The notes: generated by a model from the sequence alone, not told the origin. DNA of 64,000 nucleotides from Sphingobium fuliginis (GCF_004152845.1 NZ_SEON01000002.1:310001-374000); one strand, 5' to 3'. Numbered from the stretch's first letter, positions 51,385 to 61,469 are shown. A program made the numbers and translations.

Positions 51385-52134
51385 TTAGGGCCTGAACTTC
51401 AGCGTGGCCGCCGGCGCCTCGCCGGTCAGCGGCGTGATCTTCCAGACGATCCGTTTCCCCTGCGCCACGTCCTGCGCGCCGTCTTCCTGGTTCTGGCTGA
51501 CGATCTCCGCATCGGTGGTGAGGGTGAAGGTGCCGTCCAGCGCCTTGGCGGCATCGTCGCCGCCATTGCCGCCCATCGGGTTCTGGCTCTTGTCATAGCC
51601 GTTGGAATAGCCCGGCGCCTTCACCCGCGCCCGGTCTTCCCCACGCAGTTCCACCGCCACGAAGGGCAGCACGATCTGCGCGTCGCTGTTGAAGGGAAAA
51701 AGGAAGGCGTGGGTCAGCCGGCCGCTGATCGCATAGTCGATCTCGAACCGGCGATTGCCCATGTAGCGGGCCGACCGAAAGCCCTTCTCCTTCGACAGCG
51801 CCGCCGCGATCGCCTGCATCTGCTGCTCGTCGCCCTTGTCGTCCTTGACGTCGAAACGCTCCTCGGCCTTGCCCTGCGTCCCGGACCGGAGCGCCGTGCG
51901 CAGGCTGCTCTGCTGGTCCCTGGGCGTCGCGCCGTTGATCGGATCGTCATTGCCCGGCATCGAACCCAGGCCCTTGCCCATGTCCGATGCCAGTATCTCG
52001 CCCTTATAGGTAAAGCTGAAGCTCCGGTCGGCGCGGATGTCGAGCGTGGAATCGAACCTGCCCGGCGTCACCAGGCAGCCGGAGAGCAGCAGACTGGCCG
52101 CCAGCACGGCGCCCGAGCGTAGAAAGACCGTCAC
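51385..52134 (-). CDS. Putative lipoprotein of unknown function
   Basis: A 249-residue lipoprotein. The signal and lipobox are SGAVLAASLLLSGCLVTPG, and the mature body is beta-rich with charged segments (FDVKDDKGDEQQMQAIA). Similar lipoproteins occur in sphingomonads next to rlmB and ubiB, but I know no function. It is convergent with ubiB. Confidence 0.75.
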   Translation of the reverse strand: MTVFLRSGAVLAASLLLSGCLVTPGRFDSTLDIRADRSFSFTYKGEILASDMGKGLGSMPGNDDPINGATPRDQQSSLRTALRSGTQGKAEERFDVKDDKGDEQQMQAIAAALSKEKGFRSARYMGNRRFEIDYAISGRLTHAFLFPFNSDAQIVLPFVAVELRGEDRARVKAPGYSNGYDKSQNPMGGNGGDDAAKALDGTFTLTTDAEIVSQNQEDGAQDVAQGKRIVWKITPLTGEAPAATLKFRP

Positions 52135-52167
52135 GATCGAACCCCCTGTCGTCCGTGGCCCCGGCCG

Positions 52168-52908
52168 CTACCGGCTGGCAGCCGCGTAGAGGGCGATCGC
52201 CGCCGCATTGGAGACGTTCAGGCTCTCCATGCGCGGGCTGATCGGCAGTTTAGCCAAAATGTCGCAATGCGCCATGCTGTTGTGGCGCAGCCCTTCGCCC
52301 TCGGCCCCCAGCACCAGCGCGACGCGGGACGTGCCGATGGCCTCGCCCAGCGTCTGCTCCGCCTCGCCGTCCAGCCCGATGCGCCAGTAACCGGCTTCCG
52401 CGATCTCATCCAGCGCCCGGGCAAGGTTCACGACCCGCACCCAGGGCACGATCTCCAGCGCGCCCGACGCGGCGCGCGCCAGCACCCCCGATTCGGGCGG
52501 CGCATGGCGGTCCTGCGTCACGATGCACAACGCGTCGAACGCCGCGGCGGACCGCAGGATCGCGCCGACATTATGCGGGTCCGTCACCTGGTCCAGCACC
52601 AGCACGGGCCTGTTATCGTCCTGCCCCGCCTCCAGCACGTCGCCCAGCCAGACATCGTCCAGCGGCTCCACCTCCGCGACGATCCCCTGATGCGGCGCGT
52701 CCGACGGCACCATGCGGCCCAGATCGGCGCCATCGGCATAGACGATGGGCAAGACGGGCGGCAGGTCGAGCGCGTTCAGCGCCTCCCTCGTCCCCCATAT
52801 CTTGCGCACCACCCGGTCCGGATTGGCGAGCGCGGCGATGACGGCATGCCGTCCATAGAAGCGGGGAAAGGTCCCTTTGGCCTTTCCGGTGCGATTTCCT
52901 CTTTTCAT
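52168..52908 (-). CDS. rlmB: 23S rRNA (Gm2251) methyltransferase RlmB
   Basis: A 246-residue SPOUT methyltransferase. An N-terminal substrate-binding domain (about 10-85) is followed by the knot domain with LVLDQVTDPHNVGAILRSA, ALVLGAEGEGLRHN and PISPRMESLNVSNAAAI, which bind SAM. It modifies G2251 in 23S rRNA. The start at 52908 (MKRGNRTGK) avoids the tRNA-overlapping upstream part of the frame. It is divergent from tRNA-Tyr. Confidence 0.93.
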   Translation of the reverse strand: MKRGNRTGKAKGTFPRFYGRHAVIAALANPDRVVRKIWGTREALNALDLPPVLPIVYADGADLGRMVPSDAPHQGIVAEVEPLDDVWLGDVLEAGQDDNRPVLVLDQVTDPHNVGAILRSAAAFDALCIVTQDRHAPPESGVLARAASGALEIVPWVRVVNLARALDEIAEAGYWRIGLDGEAEQTLGEAIGTSRVALVLGAEGEGLRHNSMAHCDILAKLPISPRMESLNVSNAAAIALYAAASR

Positions 52909-53012
52909 GGGAAGCGCTCTTTTCACATTGGGCCATTGACAGGCAAGTCTCCTTTCGCCATTGGAGCGCCCTCCAGCCGGTCGGGGCACCCTCCGACGCC
53001 GGTTAGGCGACT

Positions 53013-53099
53013 GGACAGGTGGCCGAGTGGTTAAAGGCAGCAGACTGTAAATCTGCCCGGGTTTCCCGTACGCTGGTTCGAATCCAGCCCTGTCCACCA
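53013..53099 (+). tRNA. tRNA-Tyr (GTA)
   Basis: An 87-base tRNA with acceptor GGACAGG/CCTGTCC, discriminator A and encoded CCA. The anticodon loop ACTGTAAAT has the GTA anticodon, and there is a long variable arm as expected for tRNA-Tyr. The T-arm has GGTTCGAATCC. All stems pair. Confidence 0.98.
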
Positions 53100-53232
53100 T
53101 CGCTGGCCGCGGGCGCCGCCGCCGGACCGAATTGATCCGCTTCAGGGCTCATCCCATCTCTCCATAGCTTGCTTTCCTGCGCGCATTGACGGGATAAGTG
53201 CGGTTCATCCGGAATCTGTTACGCTCCCCTTG

Positions 53233-55524
53233 ATGACCCCAGTTCCTCCCGCGACCCGCCGCGCCGTCCTGACCGCCGCCCTTGCCGGCTTCCTGACCCT
53301 TCCCCTGCCCCGCCGCGCCCTTGCCGCGACGGAGGTGGAGCGCGTGGACGATCTGATCGCGCGCATGACCATAGAGGAGAAGGCGGGGCAGATGACCTGC
53401 CTGGCCGACAGTTTCCGCCCCTATAATCCCCCCAATCCGCAGGTCGGCATCCAGAATGAAAGGCAGCTTGCCGACGAAATCCGCAAGGGCCGGGTCGGCT
53501 GCCTGTTCAACGGCATCGGCGTCGCGGGCGCGCGCCGCGCGCAGGAGATCGCGCTCAAACAAAGCCGCCTCGGCATTCCGCTGCTGTTCGCGGGCGACGT
53601 CATCCACGGCCTGAAGACGATCTTTCCCGTGACCCTGGCCGAATCCGCCAGTTTCGATCCGTCGCTGGCGGAACGCACGGCGCGCGCCATGGCGGTGGAG
53701 GCGACGGCGGCCGGCCTGCACCTGACCTTTGCCCCCATGGTCGACGTCGCCCGCGACCAGCGCTGGGGCCGGGTGGTCGAGGGAGCCGGGGAGGATGTCG
53801 CTCTGGGCGGCCTCTTCGCCGCCGCCCGCGTGCGCGGCTTTCAGGGGCGCGACCTGCGCCGCGACGATTCCCTGCTCGCCTGCCCCAAGCATTTCGCCGC
53901 CTATGGCGCCGTCGCCGGGGGCCTCGAATATGGCAGCGTCGACATCAGCGACGAAACGCTGCGCGAAACCCATCTCCCGCCCTTCGGCGCCGCCTTCGCG
54001 GCGGGGGCGCTCACCACCATGGCGGCGTTCAGCGAGATCAACGGCGTGCCCGCCACCGCCGACCGCGACCTGCTCACCGACACGCTGCGCGGCGAAATGA
54101 AGTTCCGCGGCTTCGTCTTTTCCGACTATACGGCGGACGAGGAACTGATCGCCCACGGCTATGCCGAGGATGAGCGCGACGCCACCCGCCTCGCCATATT
54201 GGCCGGGGTCGACATGTCGATGCAGAGCGGCCTTTACATCCGCCACATCCCCGATCTGGTGAAAAGCGGCGCGGTGCCGATGGAAACGGTCGACGTCGCC
54301 GTCCGGCGCATCCTTTACGTCAAGACCGCCATCGGCCTGTTCGACAATCCCTGGCGCTCGCTGGACGAGGAAGCGGAAAAGACCCGCATCTCCACCCCCG
54401 CCCATCGCGCCTTGGCGCGGGAGGCGGCGGCGCGTTCCATCGTGCTGCTCCAGAATGATGGCGTCCTGCCGCTCAATCCCGCCCGGGCGCAGACCATCGC
54501 GCTCATCGGCCCGTTCGGGGAGGACAGGGAGAATGTCTACGGCCCCTGGGCCTTTTACGGCGACAAGGGCAAGGGCGTCGACATCGCCACCGGCCTGCGC
54601 GCCGCCATGCCGGACCCAGCCAGATTGCTGGTCGCGCCGGGCAGCGGCATATTGACGCCCATCGACGGGGGCGTCGCCAAAGCGGTGGAAACAGCGAAGG
54701 CGGCGGACATCGTCATCCTGGCGCTGGGCGAATCGCAGGACATGTCGGGCGAGGCGCAGTCCCGCACCGCCATCGAAATCCCCGTCGTGCAGCAGGCGCT
54801 GGCCGATGCCGTCGCCGCGACCGGAAAGCCCGTCATCGTCCTTCTCCGCCACGGCCGCGCCCTGGCGCTGCATGACGGCGTGGCGAATGCGCAGGCGATC
54901 CTCGCGACCTGGTTCCTCGGCTCCGAATCCGGCCATGCCATTGCCGACATCCTGTTCGGCAAGGAGAACCCGTCCGCCAAGCTGCCGGTCAGCTTCCCCT
55001 GGGAATCGGGGCAGGAACCCTTCTTCTACGACCGCAAGTCGACCGGCCGCCCGGTCATCGACAACCGCACCGAATATCGCTCGCGCTACGCCACCACCGA
55101 CAACAGCGCGCGCTATCCCTTCGGCCACGGTCTCAGCTACAGCGATTTCACGCTGGAAGGGTTGAAACTGTCCGACACGGCGCTGCGCTGGGACCGCGCC
55201 ATCGAAATCACCGCCCGCCTCACCAACAAGGGCACCCGCAAGGGCAGTGAAGTCGTCCAACTTTATATCCGCGACCGTGTCGCCAGCCGTACCCGCCCGA
55301 TCCGCGAGTTGAAACGCATCCAGCGCGTCACCCTCGACCCGGGCGAGAGCAGGACGGTGCGCTTCTCCCTGTCCCGCACCGACCTGCAATTTGTCGGCGC
55401 GGGCAGCAGGATCATCGCCGAACCGGGCCTGTTCGACCTCTGGCTGGGGCAATCATCCAATGGCGGCCTCCACAGCCAGTTCACGCTTTATGCGGCGGAA
55501 ACCACGCCCGCTTTCCCCCAATAA
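53233..55524 (+). CDS. bglX: Periplasmic beta-glucosidase, GH3 family
   Basis: A 763-residue glycoside hydrolase. A twin-arginine-like signal (TRRAVLTAALAGFLTLP) is followed by the GH3 N-domain with FAGDVIHGLKTIFPV and the nucleophile Asp in GFVFSDYTADEEL (about residue 299). The C-domain has ILALGESQDMSGEAQSRT, and the fibronectin-like end has GSEVVQLYIRD. It hydrolyses beta-glucosides or related oligosaccharides. The start at 53233 follows a TTG-ATG pair. It lies near tRNA-Tyr but is independent. Confidence 0.9.
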   Translation: MTPVPPATRRAVLTAALAGFLTLPLPRRALAATEVERVDDLIARMTIEEKAGQMTCLADSFRPYNPPNPQVGIQNERQLADEIRKGRVGCLFNGIGVAGARRAQEIALKQSRLGIPLLFAGDVIHGLKTIFPVTLAESASFDPSLAERTARAMAVEATAAGLHLTFAPMVDVARDQRWGRVVEGAGEDVALGGLFAAARVRGFQGRDLRRDDSLLACPKHFAAYGAVAGGLEYGSVDISDETLRETHLPPFGAAFAAGALTTMAAFSEINGVPATADRDLLTDTLRGEMKFRGFVFSDYTADEELIAHGYAEDERDATRLAILAGVDMSMQSGLYIRHIPDLVKSGAVPMETVDVAVRRILYVKTAIGLFDNPWRSLDEEAEKTRISTPAHRALAREAAARSIVLLQNDGVLPLNPARAQTIALIGPFGEDRENVYGPWAFYGDKGKGVDIATGLRAAMPDPARLLVAPGSGILTPIDGGVAKAVETAKAADIVILALGESQDMSGEAQSRTAIEIPVVQQALADAVAATGKPVIVLLRHGRALALHDGVANAQAILATWFLGSESGHAIADILFGKENPSAKLPVSFPWESGQEPFFYDRKSTGRPVIDNRTEYRSRYATTDNSARYPFGHGLSYSDFTLEGLKLSDTALRWDRAIEITARLTNKGTRKGSEVVQLYIRDRVASRTRPIRELKRIQRVTLDPGESRTVRFSLSRTDLQFVGAGSRIIAEPGLFDLWLGQSSNGGLHSQFTLYAAETTPAFPQ

Positions 55525-55947
55525 ACCATCATCCCCACCCCGGATGGCGTCCATCCCGATCCCGTCACCTCTTTCCCCATTTCGTCATCCCCATCTCACT
55601 CCCGTCATCCCCGCGAAGGCGGGGACCCATCTCCTGCCCGTTCCCCTTGACGCCTCCCAAAGGACATGGACTCCCCCACCGCCCAAACCCCTGTCCTACA
55701 CGGCCCCGACCATGGCATAGCGCCCTCACGCTCTTTCCCACCGTCAACCCATTCCACCCGCCCTAAGCGGGCATCTTCCGCACACCCATTCCGCAAAAAT
55801 TCTCCTATTGCGAAATCAACGCCACCGGTCCGCACCCACGCAAATGCGTCGGCCACAACGCCGTGAACTTCGCAGGCATGAGGCAGTCTGCAAAACTCCC
55901 CCTCGACGCCTTCACCACGCCTTGCCGCTCTGCTAGAGGCCCCCTCC
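55525..55947. other. Intergenic region with a palindromic repeat
   Basis: 423 bp without a supportable gene. It contains a CCCGTCATCCCCGCGAAGGC repeat with palindrome CCCCGCGAAGGCGGGG at 55609-55624, a dispersed sphingomonad-type repeat, and a pyrimidine-rich stretch with CATCCC and CCCGTC words around it. The promoter of the ABC-F gene is probably near the right end. Confidence 0.5.
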
Positions 55948-57828
55948 ATGCTCAACCTGAACGGCATCACCGTGCGCCTCGGCGGCCGCACTATTCTCGA
56001 CCGCGCCAGCGCTTCCCTGCCGCCGCGCAGCCGTGTGGGCCTGATCGGCCGCAACGGCGCGGGCAAGTCGACCCTGATGAAGGTGATGATCGGCCAGATC
56101 GACCCGGACGAGGGCAGTTGCGACATGCCCCGCGACACGCGCCTCGGCTATATCGCGCAGGAAGCGCCCTCGGGCACGGCCACCCCCTTCGACACCGTCC
56201 TCGCCGCCGACAGGGAACGCGCCGAACTGATGGCGGAGGCGGAACATACGCAAGACCCCGACCGCCTCGGCCATATCTACGAACGGCTGAACGCGATCGA
56301 CGCCTATACCGCGCCGGCCCGCGCCGCCCGCATCCTCGTCGGCCTCGGCTTCGACGAGGAAATGCAGGGCCGCCCGCTCGACAGCTATTCGGGCGGCTGG
56401 AAGATGCGCGTCGCCCTTGCCGCGCTGCTTTTCTCCAACCCCGACCTGCTGCTGCTGGACGAGCCGTCGAACCATCTCGACCTCGAAGCGACGCTCTGGC
56501 TGGAAAATTTCCTCAAGGCCTATCGCGGCACCGTGGTCGTCATCAGCCATGAACGCGACCTGCTCAACAATGTGGTCGACTATATCCTGCATCTGGAGGG
56601 CGGGAAGATCACCCTCTATCCCGGCGGCTACGACGCCTTCGAACGCCAGCGCGCCGAACGCCTCGCGCAGCAGGAGGCCGCCCGCGCGAAACAACAGGCC
56701 GAACGCGAGAAGTTGCAGGACTATGTCGCCCGCAACTCCGCCCGCGCCTCCACCGCGAAACAGGCCCAGTCCCGCGCCAAGGCATTGGCCAGGATGCAGC
56801 CCATCGCCGCGGCCATCGAGGACCCGACGCTGCATTTCGGCTTCCCCAGCCCGCCGGAACTGCGCCCGCCGCTCATCACCATGGACATGGCGGCGGTCGG
56901 TTACAACGACACGCCCGTCCTGCGCCGCGTAAATCTGCGCATCGACCCCGACGACCGGCTGGCGCTGCTCGGCCGCAACGGCAATGGCAAGACCACGCTC
57001 GCCCGCCTGATCGCCGCGCAGTTGAAGCCGATGGAAGGCGCGATGAACGCCTCGGCCAGGATGAATGTCGGTTATTTCACCCAATATCAGGTGGAAGAAC
57101 TGGACGTCGGCGACACGCCGCTGGAACATATGAGCCGGGTGATGAAGGGCGCCACCCCCGCCGCCGTCCGCGCCCAACTCGGCCGCTTCGGCTTCTCCGG
57201 GGAGCGCGCCACGCAGAAGGTCGGCTCCATGTCGGGCGGGGAAAGGGCGCGGCTGGCCCTCGCCCTCATCACCCGCGACGCGCCGCATCTGCTGATCCTC
57301 GACGAACCGACCAACCATCTCGACGTCGACAGCCGCGAAGCGCTGGTGCAGGCGCTGAACGACTATTCGGGCGCGGTGGTCATCGTCAGCCACGACCGCC
57401 ACATGATCGAACTGGTGGCCGACCGGCTGGTGCTGGTCGACAATGGCACGGCCCAGCCCTTCGACGGCAGCCTGGAGGATTATACCGACATCATCCTGCG
57501 CAAGGCCGACGGCAATGGCGGCAATGGGGGTTCGGGGGGCGATGCCCCGAAGACCGACCGCAAGGCGGAAAAGCGCAACGCCGCGCAATGGCGCGAACGG
57601 CAGAAGGCGGCGAAGAACGCCGTCAGCAAGGCGGAAAAGGAGATGGCCATGCTGACCGCCGAACGCAGCCGCATCGACCAGGCGCTGTTCGACCCCAAAA
57701 GCGCGACCGGCGCGGAGGCGAAGATGACCATGACCGAACTGATGGTGAAACGCGCCGACCTGGAAAGGAAACTGGAAGCGGCGGAAGAAAGCTGGATGGA
57801 GGCCAGCGCCGCGCTGGAGGAGTTATAG
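55948..57828 (+). CDS. ABC-F family ATPase
   Basis: A 626-residue soluble tandem ABC ATPase. Domain 1 has GRNGAGKST, signature SYSGGWKMRVAL and Walker B LLLLDEPSNHLD. The linker around residues 230-280 is a charged helical arm. Domain 2 has GRNGNGKTT, SMSGGERARLAL and LLILDEPTNHLD. A Gly/Asn linker and C-terminal coiled coil follow (residues 520-626). ABC-F proteins bind ribosomes and adjust translation or protect against antibiotics. It resembles the YheS/Uup branch; no antibiotic context is visible. Confidence 0.92.
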   Translation: MLNLNGITVRLGGRTILDRASASLPPRSRVGLIGRNGAGKSTLMKVMIGQIDPDEGSCDMPRDTRLGYIAQEAPSGTATPFDTVLAADRERAELMAEAEHTQDPDRLGHIYERLNAIDAYTAPARAARILVGLGFDEEMQGRPLDSYSGGWKMRVALAALLFSNPDLLLLDEPSNHLDLEATLWLENFLKAYRGTVVVISHERDLLNNVVDYILHLEGGKITLYPGGYDAFERQRAERLAQQEAARAKQQAEREKLQDYVARNSARASTAKQAQSRAKALARMQPIAAAIEDPTLHFGFPSPPELRPPLITMDMAAVGYNDTPVLRRVNLRIDPDDRLALLGRNGNGKTTLARLIAAQLKPMEGAMNASARMNVGYFTQYQVEELDVGDTPLEHMSRVMKGATPAAVRAQLGRFGFSGERATQKVGSMSGGERARLALALITRDAPHLLILDEPTNHLDVDSREALVQALNDYSGAVVIVSHDRHMIELVADRLVLVDNGTAQPFDGSLEDYTDIILRKADGNGGNGGSGGDAPKTDRKAEKRNAAQWRERQKAAKNAVSKAEKEMAMLTAERSRIDQALFDPKSATGAEAKMTMTELMVKRADLERKLEAAEESWMEASAALEEL

Positions 57829-57923
57829 ATCGCGGAAACCAGGCTCCGTTCGGGCCGTTTTCACGAGCCACCTGTCCCGTTCAAATGTCGAAGCCCTTCA
57901 CTTTCTTGAAGAGAAGCGCCTGA

Positions 57924-59021
57924 TCATTCCGTCAAAGGCCCCTCCAGCCCATCCGCCCCCGTCCGCATCTTCGTCACGATGTTCCAGGTCGCGATGAACA
58001 GCGCCGCGATCACCGGCCCGATGACGATGCCGTTGAACCCGAACAGGTCGATCCCGCCCAGCGTGGTGATCAGCACCACATAGTCGGGAATCCGCGTGTC
58101 CCGCCCGACCAGTATCGGTCGCAGGATATTGTCCACCATCCCGATCACGAACATGCCGCAAAAGGCGAGGATCAGCCCCTTCACCACCGCCCCGGTGACG
58201 AACAGGTAAATGGCGACCGGCACCCAGATCAGCCCGGTTCCGACCGCCGGAATCAGCGAGAAGGCCCCCATCAGCACGCCCCAGAGCAGCGCACCCGGCA
58301 AGCCCAGCACCCAGAACACCACGCCGCCGATCAGCCCCTGGACGATGGCGACGACGATGCTGCCCTTGATCGTCGCACGCGTGACGACGACGAACTGATT
58401 GATCAGGGCCCGGCGATGCGCGGTCCGCATCGGCGCGGCCCTGTCCACCATCGCCGCCAGCTTCGGCCCGTCGCGCAGCAGGAAGAAGGTAAGGTACAGC
58501 ATCACGCCCAGCGCCATCAGGAAACTGAACGCGCTCTGCCCGATCTGCAACGCCTGCGTCGCGACCGTGCGGAAGCTCGACGCGACGCCGGCGCTCAGCA
58601 TTTCGCGCACGGCGGCGAAGTTGGTTATGCCCAGCCGGTCGAGAAAGGCCGCGGCCCAGCCGGGCAGGCTCGCCTGGAATTGCGCGAACATCCGCGCGAA
58701 GTTGATCTCGCCGCTTTGCACCTTGGCGTAGAAGAGGGTCGCTTCCTGCACCAGCGCCATGGCCAGGATGATCGCCGGCACGATCACCAGCGCGACGATC
58801 AGCAACAGCGTCAGCGCCGCCGCGCTGTTCCGGTGCCGGGGCATCATGCCGATCAGCTGCTGGTTGACCGGCGCGAACAGGATCGCGGCGATCACGCCCC
58901 ACAATATGGCGGCGAAAAAGGGCTCGACCACCAGCGCGAAGGCGACCGAGACGATGAGGACGAAGCCCAGGAAGACCCCATCCTCTATGCGCGCGCTTGG
59001 CTTTTCCGTGCTCCTGTCCAT
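57924..59021 (-). CDS. AI-2E family transporter
   Basis: A 365-residue membrane protein with eight or more hydrophobic segments, of the AI-2E/PerM family. It has the conserved N-terminal pair of helices, a soluble loop (about 90-170) and the C-terminal GGIDLFGFNGIVIGPVIAALF motif. Family members are described as autoinducer-2 exporters or sodium/proton antiporters; the substrate here is unknown. The start at 59021 (MDRSTEKPSARIEDG) is favoured over 59057. Confidence 0.85.
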   Translation of the reverse strand: MDRSTEKPSARIEDGVFLGFVLIVSVAFALVVEPFFAAILWGVIAAILFAPVNQQLIGMMPRHRNSAAALTLLLIVALVIVPAIILAMALVQEATLFYAKVQSGEINFARMFAQFQASLPGWAAAFLDRLGITNFAAVREMLSAGVASSFRTVATQALQIGQSAFSFLMALGVMLYLTFFLLRDGPKLAAMVDRAAPMRTAHRRALINQFVVVTRATIKGSIVVAIVQGLIGGVVFWVLGLPGALLWGVLMGAFSLIPAVGTGLIWVPVAIYLFVTGAVVKGLILAFCGMFVIGMVDNILRPILVGRDTRIPDYVVLITTLGGIDLFGFNGIVIGPVIAALFIATWNIVTKMRTGADGLEGPLTE

Positions 59022-59063
59022 GACGCCGCTTTGGCAGAAGTGCAGCGCCAAATCCATGCCTGC

Positions 59064-60302
59064 TTATTCCGCCTGCGCACTGAACCCGAAGCTGACCGAC
59101 ACCTTGGGGTCCAGTCCCGCGCTGCTCTCGCCATTGCCGACGCCGAAGGACGCGCGCGCGATGGTGGCCGATCCTGAGACCTTCCGCGCCTTGCCGGTGC
59201 CGGAAAGGGTGAAGCGGATGCTCTGCGGCTTGCTTACCCCCTTGAGGTTCAGTGTGCCCGAAGCGCGATAGGCGTTTGTCCCCGTCTTCTCCGCGCCCCT
59301 TGCGGTGAAGACGGCCCTGGGATGCGCCGCCACGCCGAAGAATTCGTCCCCGGCCAGCATGCCGTCCTTATAGCTGTCCCCGACGCTGGCGCTCGCCAGG
59401 TCGATCTCCACGCGGATGTCCGCGCTGTCCGGATGATCCGGGTCCATGACGATCTTCGCCGTCCATTTGGAGAAGCGGCCGCTGATCGTCTCGCCGCTGT
59501 TACCGACGGAAAAGCCGATGGTCCCGCCGGGCTGCACCGACCAGGCGGGCGGCGGTCCCACCGGTTCTTCCGCGACCGCCGCATTGCCGGCTTCGGCCGG
59601 GGCCGCGGCATTGACGGCATCGTCGGCCGGCTCAGCGGCATTGGCGGGCATTTCCTCTTCCTCCTCGGCCGCCGCCGGCAGGACCGGCAAGGCCACCGCC
59701 TTCGCTGCGGGCGCTGGCAGGACGGCGCGCCCAAGGACGAACCCCACCGCGATCAGCGCGGGCAAGGCTGCCAGCAACAGCGGCGAACGCGCCGGCATCA
59801 TCCGCCACAGCAACCCATCGCCCATCAGCACATGATGCCGCAGCGCACCCCCGACGTGCAGGACGAACAGCGCGATGCCGATCCAGGCGATCAGGGCGTG
59901 TCCGCCCTCGGCCAGTTCATGCGCGCTCATGGGCAGGGGCAGATGAGGCAGGGGGACGATGCCGAAGATCAAGGTCGGCACCTTCACCTTCGCGGTCGAC
60001 ACCAAGGCCCATCCGGTGAGCGGCGCGCCCAGCATGAACAGATAGAGGCCCGCATGCACCGCCTTGGCCAGCGCGCCCTGCCAGCCGCGCTCGACCGGCG
60101 CGGGACGCGGCTTCCAATAGCGCATGGCGACGCGGGCGAAGGTCAGCAGCAGGATCGAGATGCCGATCGACTTATGCCACTGGAAAAGCGCGAAGCCGCG
60201 CGCGCCAAGATCCTCGAGCGCCCATCCCACCGCGATCTGGAAGGCAAGCAGGGCGGCGATCGCCCAGTGCAGGAAAATGGCCAGCCGACTATAGCGTTGC
60301 AT
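59064..60302 (-). CDS. Cytochrome b561-YceI fusion protein
   Basis: A 412-residue protein. The N-terminal cytochrome b561 domain has four transmembrane helices and likely haem histidines in FLHWAIAALL, QWHKSIGISI, AGGHALIAWI and FVLHVGGALRHH. A hydrophobic helix (about 175-195) and an acidic Ala/Glu/Pro linker precede a periplasmic YceI lipid-binding domain (about 250-410), which ends with KVSGSATIARASFGVG. It probably transfers electrons to or from a lipid-like quinone bound by YceI. Separate genes are more usual. Start at 60302. Confidence 0.85.
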   Translation of the reverse strand: MQRYSRLAIFLHWAIAALLAFQIAVGWALEDLGARGFALFQWHKSIGISILLLTFARVAMRYWKPRPAPVERGWQGALAKAVHAGLYLFMLGAPLTGWALVSTAKVKVPTLIFGIVPLPHLPLPMSAHELAEGGHALIAWIGIALFVLHVGGALRHHVLMGDGLLWRMMPARSPLLLAALPALIAVGFVLGRAVLPAPAAKAVALPVLPAAAEEEEEMPANAAEPADDAVNAAAPAEAGNAAVAEEPVGPPPAWSVQPGGTIGFSVGNSGETISGRFSKWTAKIVMDPDHPDSADIRVEIDLASASVGDSYKDGMLAGDEFFGVAAHPRAVFTARGAEKTGTNAYRASGTLNLKGVSKPQSIRFTLSGTGKARKVSGSATIARASFGVGNGESSAGLDPKVSVSFGFSAQAE

Positions 60303-60517
60303 CGAAACCCCCATGCGCGACAATCCGGCCCGGAAGCTATGCTGCACCTGCGCGGAAGTCTACCGCCGCGCCCGGAAACGATCCGTTACCTCAGCAGAAC
60401 GATAAGCTTCGCGCCTGTGTCATAAAGGTCGCAGTCCGATCAATTTCGACCCGATGATTGCATCCCCGCCGCCAAGGGCTAAGAGCATAGGAAAACAGGA
60501 CATAGGACAAGCAGGAC

Positions 60518-60955
60518 ATGGCCAAACCCGAATCCTGGCGCCTCCGCCCGGAAGCTTATCGTTTCGTCACCAGCATCGACACCCGCTTCCAGGACATCGA
60601 CACGATGGGCCACATCAACAATGTGGCGATCTCCGGCATATTCGAAACGGCCCGCATCCGCTTCCACCATCATCTGGGCCGCCATCCGCAGGAACAGGGG
60701 GTGCGCTGGCTGGTCGCGAACGTGAACCTCAATTTCGTCGAGGAATCCCACTTTCCCTATCCGTTCGAGGTGCACTGCGCGATCGGCCATATCGGGCGCA
60801 CGAGCTGGACGATCAGTTCGGCGGGCTTTCAGAAGGGCATATGCGTCGCCACCGCCGACACGACCGTCGTGACCCATGGTTCGGAAGGGCGCCGCACCAT
60901 CGACGAGAGTCTGCGGGAGGCGATGGAACGCAACTTCATCATCCGTCCGGACTGA
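60518..60955 (+). CDS. Hotdog-fold acyl-CoA thioesterase
   Basis: A 145-residue protein of the 4-hydroxybenzoyl-CoA thioesterase type. It contains DTRFQDIDTMGHINNVAISGIFETAR, with the catalytic Asp in the QDIDTMGH loop, and LNFVEESHFPYPFEVH. It should hydrolyse acyl-CoA or acyl-ACP; the specific acyl group is unknown. Divergent from the cytochrome b561 fusion gene. Confidence 0.85.
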   Translation: MAKPESWRLRPEAYRFVTSIDTRFQDIDTMGHINNVAISGIFETARIRFHHHLGRHPQEQGVRWLVANVNLNFVEESHFPYPFEVHCAIGHIGRTSWTISSAGFQKGICVATADTTVVTHGSEGRRTIDESLREAMERNFIIRPD

Positions 60956-60992
60956 TGGGATCGCATCGATTTTCAACCGATCATGGCCCGCT

Positions 60993-61376
60993 CTAGCGGA
61001 AGCCGTCCATGCGGCGGCTCCACTGGAAGGCGATGACCGCCGCCTTGGCGGGCTGGATCATCGCCAGCGCAAGCAGGATCGCAAGACCCGGCCATAGCGC
61101 CGCCTGCACCCCCAGCGGAATATCCAGCGCCGCGTTCACCTCTATCATCAGCGGCACGAGCAGGTGCCCCAGCAGCAATATGACGATATAGGCCGGGAAA
61201 TCGTCCGCCCGCGATGCGTCCCAGGCCTGTCCGCAATGGCGGCAGGCGGGACTGGGCTTCAGGAAGCGGGCGAACATCCGGCCTTCGCCGCAGGCGGGAC
61301 AACGGCCCCTGAGGGCCAGCGCCAGCGCCGGCCGCAGCGGCCGCGCCGCATCATCCTGGGGCAATCCCTTGTTCAT
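60993..61376 (-). CDS. DUF983 membrane protein with zinc ribbon
   Basis: A 127-residue protein. An N-terminal zinc ribbon (GRCPACGEGRMF and CRHCGQAW) is followed by two transmembrane helices, VILLLGHLLVPLMIEVNAAL and LWPGLAILLALAMIQPAKAA. DUF983 genes often lie near cytochrome oxidase or folate genes; function unknown. Start at 61376, convergent with the thioesterase. Confidence 0.8.
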   Translation of the reverse strand: MNKGLPQDDAARPLRPALALALRGRCPACGEGRMFARFLKPSPACRHCGQAWDASRADDFPAYIVILLLGHLLVPLMIEVNAALDIPLGVQAALWPGLAILLALAMIQPAKAAVIAFQWSRRMDGFR

Positions 61377-61469
61377 GCCCTCCCCCCTATGGCCAATGCG
61401 CACCCCGTGCAACATGCCCGCGCCCTGTTAGAGCTTCCGCGCCGCGCAAAGCCTGTTAAGAGGGCGGCC

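Noticed and set aside
53149..55452. 767-residue open frame on the minus strand
   Set aside because: Antisense shadow of the GH3 beta-glucosidase; rich in Gly, Asp and His with no family motif.
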